From a virus: a DNA stretch of 63,095 nt. The notes under the pieces were generated by a model, which was not told the DNA's origin, searched no databases, and was given only the letters and a program-made list of their open reading frames with translations. The position numbers and the translations under genes are program-made. Positions 29,541-37,586 of this stretch are shown here, in pieces (the first letter of the stretch is position 1; each line of letters opens with the position of its first letter). Where the stretch lies: the IMG/VR virus record IMGVR_UViG_3300044617_000558, positions 1 through 63,095 of that record, one strand, 5' to 3'.

Positions 29541-29980
29541 TATTTTATAACCCTAAATGGAGAATCTGACCAACTATCTGACTTAGCAACTGGTATACAG
29601 TTTGGTACTGGCTTCCCATCAGCACCTGGCTTCATTCCTCTTTGAACATATCCATCCCAGCAAGGTGCAGCCTTTCCCATTTGTGCGTCATACATTGCCA
29701 TAGCAACTTCTGAATCTTCTGGCTCAACCATAAGTGGTGGGATCTGAACATACATTGACATTGCACATGCTGTATATAGCCTTGTTGCTTCCCACATTCC
29801 GCTTTCTTCTTGTTCAAATAATTGAATCATTACCGCAGGATTTTCTGCTGATGCTTCCATGTAATACTCTGTACCAGGGTTTCCAAGGGCACCTTCATAC
29901 ATGACATGAACAACCTGTCCTATGTGGGTATCTCCTTCTCCACCGTGGGAGGTCATTGCAAAATCGCCTTCTTTTAGCAT
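29540..29980 (-). CDS. 146-aa phage protein with DGYVQRGMK...VPNCIP tail, leaderless
   Basis: MLKEGDFAMTSHGGEGDTHIGQVVHVMYEGALG... The N-terminal part resembles a small beta-barrel (KEGDFAMTSHGGEGDTHIGQVVHVM). The C-terminal tail PCWDGYVQRGMKPGADGKPVPNCIPV is a motif found at the ends of several virion or DNA-packaging proteins in related phages, so a virion link is possible. TATAAT (29987-29992), 6 nt, ATG on the minus strand. Confidence 0.6.
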   Translation of the reverse strand: MLKEGDFAMTSHGGEGDTHIGQVVHVMYEGALGNPGTEYYMEASAENPAVMIQLFEQEESGMWEATRLYTACAMSMYVQIPPLMVEPEDSEVAMAMYDAQMGKAAPCWDGYVQRGMKPGADGKPVPNCIPVAKSDSWSDSPFRVIK

Positions 29981-30005
29981 ATAATAATTATACCATGTCT
30001 TAGAA

Positions 30006-30647
30006 CTAGCCCTGAGTAATCTCTGGGTCGTCAGAAAATGCTATGCTTGCTGAATGCCTTGGGCACATTGACTCAACGCTATGGACTACACCCTTTGGTA
30101 TATACGCTGCATCTCCTTCACTTAACAATACTTCATAGTTTATTTCTTTATTGTCGTGAAAAACCTTCCATAGACTTTGCCCACTACCCTGAATAAATAA
30201 TCTGTCTTGTTGGTCTGAGTGAACTGCTGGATCCCAAAACTCAGTACCCCATCCATCTACACCATTATCATGTATTGTAAGTTCTTGTGGAGTCTTTTTA
30301 GGGTTGTCTGTATTAAATTTTGAAAAAAGGCTAGACAGATTATTGTCTGTCATTGCATTATTGTTTCTGTTTATAAAATGAATAATCATCATTGAAAAAA
30401 GTACATGCCCCTTATGAGATAAAGAAATATCTGAGACTGCTTTTTTGTAATACTCTAAAACCCTTGCATCATTTTCAATAACCATCGTGCCAAAGGAGTT
30501 GTAGACTATTGTTTCAGTTTCTTTTGCACGATCATAAAAATCGTTTATATCTTCCCAAGAAGGAAAATCTTTGTAGAAATTTTTTACAACATGCAGCCTT
30601 CTTTCTTTTGTGGCTGATATTAGGTCTTCTTTTGTCATTAAGGTCAT
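30006..30647 (-). CDS. Cupin/JmjC-like oxygenase A
   Basis: A 213-aa protein whose C-terminal half is a cupin: H143-S-D145 (VHSDQQDRLFIQGSGQSLWKVF), GDAAYIPKGVVHS with H189, and R197. This is the JmjC/cupin_4-like arrangement of 2OG hydroxylases acting on ribosomal proteins or tRNA, though shorter. Paralog at 31657. TATAAT lies 5 nt before the ATG. Confidence 0.65.
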   Translation of the reverse strand: MTLMTKEDLISATKERRLHVVKNFYKDFPSWEDINDFYDRAKETETIVYNSFGTMVIENDARVLEYYKKAVSDISLSHKGHVLFSMMIIHFINRNNNAMTDNNLSSLFSKFNTDNPKKTPQELTIHDNGVDGWGTEFWDPAVHSDQQDRLFIQGSGQSLWKVFHDNKEINYEVLLSEGDAAYIPKGVVHSVESMCPRHSASIAFSDDPEITQG

Positions 30648-30666
30648 ATAAAATTATAGCACATAA

Positions 30667-30933
30667 CTAGCCAGTTAATCGGTTGTGAGTTCTTATCCTA
30701 TGACAGTTAGCGCAAACCACCTCACACTTTTCTATCTCTTTCTTGATAGCCTTCCAGGAAAACCCATCGTGGATCATTCTTGATATGTTGTACTTTTTGT
30801 CTCTTATGTGATCAAAATCTAAGATAATGTGATTACTTATACCACAGTCTACACAGCCAGAATCTTCTTTTATCTTAGCAAGCATCTTCTTATACTGCTG
30901 CTTATTATAATGGTCCAACTCTTTGTCAGTCAT
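30667..30933 (-). CDS. HNH endonuclease-like protein
   Basis: An 88-aa protein: GCVDCG (zinc pair), ILDFDHI (the DH of the HNH core), and CANCHRIRTHNR (second zinc pair and final H-N). Complete HNH fold of minimal size. The start MTDKELDH follows a TATAAT by 7 nt. It may be a free-standing homing nuclease or a packaging-related nicking enzyme. A structured RNA gene lies just upstream. Confidence 0.75.
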   Translation of the reverse strand: MTDKELDHYNKQQYKKMLAKIKEDSGCVDCGISNHIILDFDHIRDKKYNISRMIHDGFSWKAIKKEIEKCEVVCANCHRIRTHNRLTG

Positions 30934-30961
30934 TGCTTCTATTATACCCTGCAATATTAAG

Positions 30962-31045
30962 GCCCCACACAGGCAATTCACCTGACTTGCGCCACGGTCT
31001 CTATCCAATGGGTAACTAATCCATCACTAAGGTCCTGTGTGGGAC
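30962..31045 (-). ncRNA. Candidate 84-nt structured RNA
   Basis: On the minus strand the two ends form a 12-bp stem (31045-31034 with 30973-30962; GTCCCACACAGG with CCTGTGTGGGGC, one G-U). A TACAAT box stands exactly 6 nt before 31045, so the predicted first base is also the first paired base. Inside, ATGG/CCAT and ACCT/AGGT can pair, suggesting a multi-branched fold. No anticodon arm or T-loop was found, so it is not a tRNA. Function unknown. Confidence 0.5.
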
Positions 31046-31068
31046 AACTATATTGTAACATAATAATG

Positions 31069-31092
31069 GAGCAGTTTATAGACTTGCTCAGG
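31069..31092 (-). repeat. 24-nt 3' hairpin element, copy 7
   Basis: Minus-strand GAGCA/TGCTC stem with loop AGTCTATAAAC, about 90 nt downstream of the hsp20 stop. Between them are two more hairpins, GTTGCT/AGCAAC and CCAGGGT/ACCCTGG. Confidence 0.7.
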
Positions 31093-31183
31093 TCTCCCAG
31101 GGTGCGACCCTGGCTTATCCGTACTCAGCAATAAGGTTGCTAAAAGCAACTGCATGTATCATGACGGAATGTTATCTATTATA

Positions 31184-31600
31184 CTACTTAATTTTAATAG
31201 ACTTGGGCTTTTTATCTTCAGGAACAATGCGTACTACATGAACATGCAGCATGCCATCCTTAAGTTCTGCAGAAGTTACTTCCATATATTCTCCCAGTGC
31301 AAAAGATCTTACGAACTTTCTTCCTGCGATACCCTTATGTACTACCTCTGCATCTGTTACTTCTACAATTTCACCCTTGATAATTAGTGTTCCATTATCT
31401 ACGGATACATCAATATCTTCCTTTGAAAAACCAGCAATAGCCAGCGAGATCTGATATGTGTCTTCATCTAGTTTAAGAAGATCATACGGAGGATATGACT
31501 GTGAGTTTGTTTTGTGTGCAGTATTTAGGCGATTTAACTCTCTGTTAAAGCCAATAAAAAAAGGATCATTAAATAGATCCATAGCGTACTTTGTTACCAT
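31184..31600 (-). CDS. Small heat-shock protein Hsp20
   Basis: A 138-aa IbpA-type small heat-shock protein. The alpha-crystallin core spans about residues 38-130: YDLLKLDEDTYQISLAIAGFSKEDIDVSVDNGTLIIKGE, then FVRSFALGEYMEVTSAELKDGMLHV and a final IxI-like KSIKIK. Such proteins hold unfolded proteins for refolding. AAAGGGG precedes the ATG. Phage Hsp20 genes are known in aquatic phages; here it lies between two oxygenase genes. Confidence 0.9.
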   Translation of the reverse strand: MVTKYAMDLFNDPFFIGFNRELNRLNTAHKTNSQSYPPYDLLKLDEDTYQISLAIAGFSKEDIDVSVDNGTLIIKGEIVEVTDAEVVHKGIAGRKFVRSFALGEYMEVTSAELKDGMLHVHVVRIVPEDKKPKSIKIK

Positions 31601-31656
31601 GTTATTCCCCTTTCAAGCGAATAAGTTAATTCCCCCCATACGGGCAGGTATTAATA

Positions 31657-32271
31657 TTATAGCACAGGTTCATCAGAAAAGGCTATACTTATTGAGTGTC
31701 TTGGACCTACAGACTCAACACTGTGCCTTACACCTTTTGGAATATATGCTAGGTCACCTGGGTTTAAGATAATTGCATCAATCAAGTTTTCTGAATCATC
31801 AAAAAGTCTCCAGAGGCTTTGCCCCCCGCCCTGAACAAAGAACCTATTCTCTCTGTCAAAATGCACTTTAGGATTCCAAAAATCTCCATCTATCCCATGA
31901 TCTTTAATAGTAATGTTATCTGGAATTTTTTTAGGGTTGTTTTCACAAAACCTATTAAATAAACTTAAACAGTCTGGATCACTAATAATATTATTATTTC
32001 TATTGATAAAATGCACTATGATCATTCCAAAAAGAGGGTACCCTTTATAAACTCTATTAATGCTATCCAATACATCTTTATAAAAGTCAAATATAATTTC
32101 TTTTTCTTGTGCCTGAAATGATGCAAAAGACATGTAGACTATCTTTTTATCTAAATCGTATACATTTCCTATGTCTGACCAGGACGGTGTTTTTGTAAGA
32201 AAATTTCTTGATACGTAAATCTTTTTTTGCTCTGTTGCTAAGGCTATGTCATTCCTTGTGATTGTCGTCAT
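31657..32271 (-). CDS. Cupin/JmjC-like oxygenase B, leaderless
   Basis: A 204-aa paralog of 30006-30647: H137-F-D139, GDLAYIPKGVRHS with H183, and R191; the FFVQGGGQSLWRLF strand is conserved. Duplicated pair flanking the HNH and hsp20 genes. TATAAT, 6 nt, ATG on the minus strand, back to back with the promoter of 32314. Confidence 0.65.
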   Translation of the reverse strand: MTTITRNDIALATEQKKIYVSRNFLTKTPSWSDIGNVYDLDKKIVYMSFASFQAQEKEIIFDFYKDVLDSINRVYKGYPLFGMIIVHFINRNNNIISDPDCLSLFNRFCENNPKKIPDNITIKDHGIDGDFWNPKVHFDRENRFFVQGGGQSLWRLFDDSENLIDAIILNPGDLAYIPKGVRHSVESVGPRHSISIAFSDEPVL

Positions 32272-32313
32272 TACTAAATTATATCATATTTGCTTATATG
32301 GTATAATTAAAAT

Positions 32314-32988
32314 ATGAATAGTAATAAGTCAATAAGAGGCCCATTAGAGTACAATCAAGAAAAAGAATATGAATACCACGAGATCGAATTAGCAAGGCAC
32401 ATATCCCAAAATCAACTAAATGGTGCAAGAATCTTTACATCAAAAGAAGAATACGCAAAAACTTTAAATAAAAATATAACATATTTAGAGGTAGGAGTTG
32501 GCTGGGGTAATTCTGCCAACATCTTTATAAGTGAAACAAATGCTGTAAGTGCAGATCTTTTAGATTGGTATAATAATGCTCCTGGAGTTTTACATCCAGG
32601 TGGCAGTGGTCCAGAAGATGAATCAATAACACACGAAGAACATATAAAAAATAAATTTTCTCAGTACCCAAATGTAAATACAATAAAGGGTGATGGAAGA
32701 TACATATTGCCTATTTTAAATAAAAGTTATGATCTTATCCTTTTAGATATTGGAAGAGAAAGGCTCATGACAAGAAAACTTATATCAGATTCAGCAAAAC
32801 TAACTAACATTAATGGCATCATAGGCCTAACTTCTTATACAAATTATGACAGTCTAATGTATGAGGGCCATGTAGGTATATACCAAAGTGTTAACGAATT
32901 TTTATACTTTAACAAAAACTGGTCTGTTGATGCTTTAGTCCTACACGATCTTTGCTTTCATGATATATATATTAAAAGAAACTCGTAA
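32314..32988 (+). CDS. SAM-dependent methyltransferase-like protein, leaderless
   Basis: A 224-aa protein. YLEVGVGWGNSANIF (about 56-70) is a class I methyltransferase motif I; DLILLDIGRER (about 139-149) fits motif IV. Resembles the Methyltransf_24 type that acts on sugars or peptides in surface-polymer clusters. TATAAT (32302-32307), 6 nt, ATG. The only rightward gene between 29 and 63 kb. Confidence 0.65.
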   Translation: MNSNKSIRGPLEYNQEKEYEYHEIELARHISQNQLNGARIFTSKEEYAKTLNKNITYLEVGVGWGNSANIFISETNAVSADLLDWYNNAPGVLHPGGSGPEDESITHEEHIKNKFSQYPNVNTIKGDGRYILPILNKSYDLILLDIGRERLMTRKLISDSAKLTNINGIIGLTSYTNYDSLMYEGHVGIYQSVNEFLYFNKNWSVDALVLHDLCFHDIYIKRNS

Positions 32989-32999
32989 TGAAATAGAAA

Positions 33000-33027
33000 A
33001 GCAGGCCTGCTAAATAACAAGCCTGCT
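33000..33027. terminator. Bidirectional terminator between convergent genes
   Basis: AGCAGGC (33000-33006) pairs with GCCTGCT (33021-33027); A- and T-rich flanks on both sides. Separates 32314-32988 from the leftward block. Confidence 0.65.
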
Positions 33028-33041
33028 AGTCTATAGCAAAA

Positions 33042-33341
33042 TTACTTTACTTGGTTATTTGTTCTTCCGCCACCTGATGACTTCTTTACAGGAGCCTTCT
33101 TTGCGGTCTTCTTAACAACCTTTGCAGACTTAACTGCCTTATCAACCTCTTCAACTGAAGGCATTCTTCCGAATGCTGTGTCTGAAGGGTTGGCTGCTCT
33201 CAATACAACTGGTACAAGCGCACCAAGTAATGAGTATGCAAGTGTCTGTGGATCTGTTACTCCAGATGCATACAACGCTGTTGCTGCACCAAGAACTGAT
33301 CTTCCGTATGACGCTAGTACTGCTTTGATTTGTTCGTTCAT
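33042..33341 (-). CDS. Holin-like membrane protein with KKSSGGG tail
   Basis: A 99-aa protein: N-terminal amphipathic helix, membrane segment (about 14-50, VLGAATALYASG...LLGALVPVVLRAA), basic linker, and tail KKSSGGGRTNNQVK. The same tail type (KKSSGGGGGKTNQV) ends the CHAP endolysin at 41829, hinting at a shared interaction or localisation signal. Holin is the best guess. AGGAGGAAAAA upstream. Confidence 0.6.
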   Translation of the reverse strand: MNEQIKAVLASYGRSVLGAATALYASGVTDPQTLAYSLLGALVPVVLRAANPSDTAFGRMPSVEEVDKAVKSAKVVKKTAKKAPVKKSSGGGRTNNQVK

Positions 33342-33358
33342 TTTTTCCTCCTAGGATA

Positions 33359-33511
33359 TTACTTTGTTAGTTCTGTATAATGATTTATACAGACATCTCT
33401 AATTTGTGTTTCGGTTGCATATAGTTTTTCTGCTTCAAGTTTACACGATAATACATGGCAAGAATAAAAAGCATTGTTTGCAAGTTCTTCGTATGACTTG
33501 AAAATTATCAT
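33359..33511 (-). CDS. 50-aa hypothetical protein
   Basis: MIIFKSYEELANNAFYSCHVLSCKLEAEKLYATETQIRDVCINHYTELTK, helical with three cysteines. It overlaps the upstream oxygenase by ATGA. Confidence 0.6.
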   Translation of the reverse strand: MIIFKSYEELANNAFYSCHVLSCKLEAEKLYATETQIRDVCINHYTELTK

Positions 33512-34062
33512 CTGGTTAAGCCTAACTCTGGCCTTTCAATGCTAGATCCACTAAACTTAAACCATTGGGTAGCAGAGTATCTTTCTTTGACTGTATTCTC
33601 AAGCACCTCATGCCAGTAATCTGAATTGCTTGGAAACATAACAAAACTATTAGCCTTTGGCTTAATCTTTAGATTATAGTCCATAAAGTTAATCTCTCCG
33701 CCTTCGTAGTCATCATTTATGTAGTATATTACTGCAAAGTCTCCTGCAGTATCTGCATGTTCGTGCATCTTATATCCTTTTTCAAATCTAATCAAAGGGG
33801 TACTCCTATTAGTGAAAGGATACAGATCTGCATTATAAAAATCTAAACATTTTTGATACGCAGTCATAAAAATTTTATCTAAAATTTTGCTAATTTCTTC
33901 TGATGTGTTACCTGGCATGACAACCTTGACACCCCAAGGCTGAGTATGCCAAGAGTCAACGCTTTCTGTGTAGTCGAGTAGTTGTTTATGCTCATCTACA
34001 GATAGAACATTTTCTGTGATTAGTATATTGTCTATAGAGTTTCCTACATATTGTTGTGTCAT
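33508..34062 (-). CDS. 2-oxoglutarate/Fe(II) oxygenase 3, leaderless
   Basis: A 184-aa protein with H102-A-D104, H151 and R161 and the INDDYEGGEINF turn. TATAAT, 6 nt, ATG on the minus strand. Closest in the window to 34066 and 35065;  all three begin with a V/I-xx-I-D-N-x-L region then a prolyl-hydroxylase fold. Confidence 0.8.
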   Translation of the reverse strand: MTQQYVGNSIDNILITENVLSVDEHKQLLDYTESVDSWHTQPWGVKVVMPGNTSEEISKILDKIFMTAYQKCLDFYNADLYPFTNRSTPLIRFEKGYKMHEHADTAGDFAVIYYINDDYEGGEINFMDYNLKIKPKANSFVMFPSNSDYWHEVLENTVKERYSATQWFKFSGSSIERPELGLTR

Positions 34063-34065
34063 GTG

Positions 34066-34668
34066 TTAATTATACCATTCTCCCTGTTTATTAAAAGTAG
34101 AGCCAGTAAACTGAAACCACATAGCAGAACTGTATCTGTTATTGTCAATAATTTCACGGACTCCATGCAAATAATTTTCATTACCAGGGAAAATGATTAA
34201 ACTGTTAGGCTTTGGTTTAATCTCTAATCCATGATCTGGGAAGTAAATCTCTCCGCCAGTGTAGTCATCGTTAATATAATAAACTGATGCGATATGGTTT
34301 ATTTCTGATGATAGTGTGTCTATGTGTGGGACCAAATAGAATCCTTTTACAAATTTAACTATATGCGTCCTTGGTTGACGGTGTGGATTAATGGCTACAC
34401 CATAAAGATCTGTAGACCTTTTATAAACAATTTCAAATGCTTTACCTAGTATCTCCAAAATTTCTTTTGGCAAATTTTGTGACTCAATAGTTTGAGCCTC
34501 CCAAGGTTGCTTTGTCCAAGATTCAGCATTTTTTGCATACTTAAGCAAAATTTCATGCTCATCTTTTGGCAGCACATCTTCTATATACTGGATATTTTCT
34601 ACAGCATTGCCTATTTTTGCAACATTGGCTAAATATATTTCATCTTTTTCAGAAGGATTTTCAATCAT
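34066..34668 (-). CDS. 2-oxoglutarate/Fe(II) oxygenase 4, leaderless
   Basis: A 200-aa protein: H115-I-D117, H168, R178; NDDYTGGEIYFPDHGLEIKPKPNSLIIFPGNENYLHGV is nearly the same as the motif in the 35065 gene, so the two are recent duplicates. TAAAAT, 6 nt, ATG. Confidence 0.8.
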   Translation of the reverse strand: MIENPSEKDEIYLANVAKIGNAVENIQYIEDVLPKDEHEILLKYAKNAESWTKQPWEAQTIESQNLPKEILEILGKAFEIVYKRSTDLYGVAINPHRQPRTHIVKFVKGFYLVPHIDTLSSEINHIASVYYINDDYTGGEIYFPDHGLEIKPKPNSLIIFPGNENYLHGVREIIDNNRYSSAMWFQFTGSTFNKQGEWYN

Positions 34669-35072
34669 GTATCTATTTTACCATAGTCATCTGGTAGCAG
34701 TTTCTTTAGTTCTTTATAGGCCCCTGAAATTTTTTTCATTGAGTGGTAGTGAGGGTATGCTGTTCCGACAACGCCATACTCATCAAAGTATGCAATTTCT
34801 GGCTCAATATCACTAACAAACTTATTTAATCCTTCTTGAACCTCATCTATATAGGTGTATGCCCAATCTCTAGAATCTGAAACAAATTTTAAAAATGCTT
34901 CATTAGACTGCTCTTGATCTGTCTTGTTTTCATCACTCATGGATTGCTGCATCAACAAAAGGTTTAGGGTGTTTGCAAGAATTACTCTATTTTTCTTTAT
35001 TTGTACAACATATAAAGAAAGAAAAAGACAGGACAAAAAAGCAAAGATACCAACAAGCGCTGACTCAACCAT
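34665..35072 (-). CDS. 135-aa membrane-anchored coiled-coil protein
   Basis: N-terminal membrane helix (about 4-24, ALVGIFAFLSCLFLSLYVV), basic stop-transfer, then long helices (about 30-135). Lies between two duplicated oxygenases, overlapping both. Unknown function; topology resembles spanin or sensor stalks. Confidence 0.6.
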   Translation of the reverse strand: MVESALVGIFAFLSCLFLSLYVVQIKKNRVILANTLNLLLMQQSMSDENKTDQEQSNEAFLKFVSDSRDWAYTYIDEVQEGLNKFVSDIEPEIAYFDEYGVVGTAYPHYHSMKKISGAYKELKKLLPDDYGKIDT

Positions 35073-35715
35073 AGTTCTTACCTCCCATTTGACGAATTTC
35101 TGTTGTTGGTCCTACAAATGTAGAGCCAGAGAAAATAAAGGATACCTGAAAAGTATGCCTAAATCCTTTTAAAACTTCTAATACTCCGTGAAGATAGTTT
35201 TCGTTACCAGGAAACATGATCAAACTGTTTGGTTTAGGTTTAATTTTTAAATCATAATCTGGAAAAACTATTTCTCCTCCATCATAATCATCATTAGGGT
35301 AATACATGCCTATAATGTGTAGATGTTTTTGAGCGTCTGTGTCTACATGGGGTCTCATCTTGCTGCCTCTGCTCCACCTTCTTATAATATAGTCACCCTT
35401 AAATTCATCACTTACTTCTATGTCATAATAAGACATGCATTCTAGTCTGGAAGTTTGAAATATTTTTTTTAAAAGTTCAATGATATCTTCTGGAACTGAT
35501 TCCTTCGGAGTTCTTTCGGTAGTCCACGGCTCTTTTACCCAAGAACTTTCATCATAGTTGTTTAAAAAATTAGATATTTTTTGATATTCTTCATTAGATA
35601 GAAAGTTATCTATAGTATGTACATTCTTTGCAGAACTTCCCAACTTATCAACATTTTTTAAATAAATCTCATCTTTTTCTAAATCAAGTTGTTTTCTAAA
35701 ATCTTCATCATTCAT
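35065..35715 (-). CDS. 2-oxoglutarate/Fe(II) oxygenase 5
   Basis: A 216-aa protein: H123-V-D125, H176, R186. Duplicate of the 34066 gene (shared NDDYxGGEIxFPDxxLxIKPKPNSL). GGAGG near the start; overlaps both neighbours by 4-8 nt. Confidence 0.8.
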   Translation of the reverse strand: MNDEDFRKQLDLEKDEIYLKNVDKLGSSAKNVHTIDNFLSNEEYQKISNFLNNYDESSWVKEPWTTERTPKESVPEDIIELLKKIFQTSRLECMSYYDIEVSDEFKGDYIIRRWSRGSKMRPHVDTDAQKHLHIIGMYYPNDDYDGGEIVFPDYDLKIKPKPNSLIMFPGNENYLHGVLEVLKGFRHTFQVSFIFSGSTFVGPTTEIRQMGGKNYG

Positions 35716-35951
35716 AATTCTTTTCCTCCTTCTCGGACTAACAAGACGATAGCCCCGTTATCCTCCAAAGCCTTCTTTACACGAATCATGTATTCTATTG
35801 CTTCTCTTTTCATTTCTACTGTCTCCAGAGACATAAAGTCTTTTTCTTTAGCCTTTACAGTTAAAAAATTATCATTGTCTATGATCTGTAAAGAAAAATT
35901 TTTAGGGCAGGTTACAGACCTAAAAGCCCTTTTCATTGCATCAGTATACAT
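35712..35951 (-). CDS. 79-aa hypothetical protein
   Basis: MYTDAMKRAFRSVTCPKNFSLQIIDNDNFLTVKAKEKDFMSLETVEMKREAIEYMIRVKKALEDNGAIVLLVREGG: alpha/beta with ordered strands. Overlaps the oxygenase by ATGA and follows whiB by 1 nt. Confidence 0.6.
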   Translation of the reverse strand: MYTDAMKRAFRSVTCPKNFSLQIIDNDNFLTVKAKEKDFMSLETVEMKREAIEYMIRVKKALEDNGAIVLLVREGGKEL

Positions 35952-35952
35952 A

Positions 35953-36234
35953 TCACTCCATTGTCAAAGACTGCCAAGTTTTGCCCCAGTCAGTCTTGCT
36001 CTTATGACTAGAAAACTCTTTAGAAACTTCTCCATTTTCTAAGTATACACCACCCCAGACTCCCCACTCTTTCCCCGAAATTCCGACAGAAAAGCACTCT
36101 TTCCTTACTGAGCATGATGAGCACAGGGCATCTATCGCTGGCCTAAGAAGTTCGTCTTCTTCGTACTTGTCAAAAAATAGGTTTGTATCATAGTCTAAGC
36201 AGACTGCTACATCTTTCCATTTATGTTTGTTCAT
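35953..36234 (-). CDS. WhiB-family Fe-S transcription regulator
   Basis: A 93-aa protein with the four iron-sulfur cysteines C12, C38, C41 and C47 (C-x25-CxxC-x5-C) and the GVWGG turn (58-62), the defining marks of WhiB-like proteins found only in Actinobacteria and their phages. WhiB proteins bind the primary sigma factor and change promoter choice. The basic tail (KSKTDWGKTW) may touch DNA. Strong evidence for an actinobacterial host. Confidence 0.92.
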   Translation of the reverse strand: MNKHKWKDVAVCLDYDTNLFFDKYEEDELLRPAIDALCSSCSVRKECFSVGISGKEWGVWGGVYLENGEVSKEFSSHKSKTDWGKTWQSLTME

Positions 36235-36447
36235 TTACTTCACATACTTATCTGGAATTTCCCACCCTTGACTAGAAGGAACAAACTCTTTTTTCATTTG
36301 CCACTTATTGTTTTTGTATATTCCAAACTTTGAAAAGTATGCTTTTTCTGATGGAAATGTCTCTACAACAGTCCACCCATCCCAAGACAGTTGCTTGTTG
36401 TTGGTTACGATTGATTCCATAACACTTAAAGAATTGATTATCTTCAT
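36235..36447 (-). CDS. 70-aa hypothetical protein
   Basis: MKIINSLSVMESIVTNNKQLSWDGWTVVETFPSEKAYFSKFGIYKNNKWQMKKEF..., beta-rich. ACGGAAAC lies before the chosen ATG; an in-frame start 30 nt earlier is possible. Directly upstream of whiB. Confidence 0.6.
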   Translation of the reverse strand: MKIINSLSVMESIVTNNKQLSWDGWTVVETFPSEKAYFSKFGIYKNNKWQMKKEFVPSSQGWEIPDKYVK

Positions 36448-36494
36448 ATTGTTTCCGTTCTGTTGTGTGCTTTGCACAGGTTATGTATACAGCC

Positions 36495-36845
36495 TTAAAA
36501 GTTGTATATGTTTGTATTTATATTGTTTAGTTTTGATAAATGAACAATCTTTGAAACAGGTTCTTTTGGATTAGAAAGAAAAGCAAAATGATTTATATCC
36601 TTTATATTTTCTTCTAGCCATTCGGAAGTAACCTTAAAGAACTTAATGTTCTTCTTTCTTGATTTCATTCCTCTTTCAGATAAGTTTGCAAACTCCATAG
36701 CCATCATGCTTATGTTGTTTGGCCCTGCAGAATAGATTATAAAATCTTTGTCCTGTTCTTCTAATTCAGAAAGGGCAACGGCCATTGATCTTAGGAATAT
36801 ATTGTAGTTGTTGAAACTACTCGTCCCCTGAACCCCTACTATCAT
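36495..36845 (-). CDS. 116-aa Rossmann-like (SLOG/YspA-like) protein
   Basis: MIVGVQGTSSFNNYNIFLRSMAVALSELEEQDKDFIIYSAGPNNISMMAMEFANL... A G-x-x-G-T start, then helix, strand and a second Gly/Asn turn resemble SLOG-type nucleotide-sensor folds common in phages. Assignment is tentative. Overlaps the upstream gene by 29 nt. Confidence 0.5.
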   Translation of the reverse strand: MIVGVQGTSSFNNYNIFLRSMAVALSELEEQDKDFIIYSAGPNNISMMAMEFANLSERGMKSRKKNIKFFKVTSEWLEENIKDINHFAFLSNPKEPVSKIVHLSKLNNINTNIYNF

Positions 36846-37230
36846 CGTTAATCCCTTCTCTTAGTTTATCCATTATAAACAGCATCTTATCTAATTGTAC
36901 CCTATCCATGTTGATCGTGTCAACTTCTTCTGCAGACTCTTTGTCAATTGACTGACCATTTATTGGTGCTTTGTAAAATATATTATCTTTAATCCAGTAT
37001 GCTTGATTGTCCAAGATAATAACCTTTACATTGGTTTTGTCATAATGCTTTTTTGACTGCGTACTGTTTTTTATTTTCCTTGAATATTTTTTGCCCACAT
37101 TAAACCTATAAAGAAGCATTGACTGGCTGATTATGTTAGTGTTATTTTTATCTCTTGATGCAAAAACATAAGTAAGTAGAACTAATAGGATAGTTACAGT
37201 TAGCCCAGCAGCACCATACCAGTTATTCAT
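36817..37230 (-). CDS. 137-aa single-pass membrane protein
   Basis: N-terminal membrane helix (about 6-24, AAGLTVTILLVLLTYVFAS), then a basic region and a small alpha/beta domain (VKVIILDNQAYWIKDNIFYKAPING). GGAGGAC upstream. Unknown function. Confidence 0.6.
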   Translation of the reverse strand: MNNWYGAAGLTVTILLVLLTYVFASRDKNNTNIISQSMLLYRFNVGKKYSRKIKNSTQSKKHYDKTNVKVIILDNQAYWIKDNIFYKAPINGQSIDKESAEEVDTINMDRVQLDKMLFIMDKLREGINDDSRGSGDE

Positions 37231-37253
37231 AAAGTCCTCCAGTATTCATTCTA

Positions 37254-37586
37254 TCACTTTTTTTCTGAAAGAACTCTTATTATTTCTTTGATAACAATTC
37301 TCTCACCTTTTGCTAGTGAGTTGACTGCATCTATGTCAAATGACTTTTCTGACAGTTTGACCATAGGGTCTTCAATAGTGACATCCATATCTATAAACCC
37401 TTTTTCCCATAACTTCATTGTAGTTTCTGAAAAATAAGATGACATATCTTTGCTTAGCGCTGGATTAATATTTCTTAATATACTCGTTGGTCTATACAGA
37501 GGCTCTCCAGTTTCTGTGTCTACTCCAGCAAACTCAAGACCGCCATTATCTACAAGCCTTTGGATTTCCTCATCTTCAAAGTTCAT
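37254..37586 (-). CDS. 110-aa acidic hypothetical protein
   Basis: MNFEDEEIQRLVDNGGLEFAGVDTETGEPLYRPTSILRNINPALSKDM... Helical with the GVDTETGEPLYR turn seen in many actinophage proteins. Overlaps the oxygenase upstream by 11 nt. Confidence 0.6.
   Translation of the reverse strand: MNFEDEEIQRLVDNGGLEFAGVDTETGEPLYRPTSILRNINPALSKDMSSYFSETTMKLWEKGFIDMDVTIEDPMVKLSEKSFDIDAVNSLAKGERIVIKEIIRVLSEKK

Noticed and set aside
30962-31045. tRNA or pseudo-tRNA
   Set aside because: The end stem is 12 bp and there is no anticodon arm or T-loop, so it was listed as a structured RNA candidate instead.
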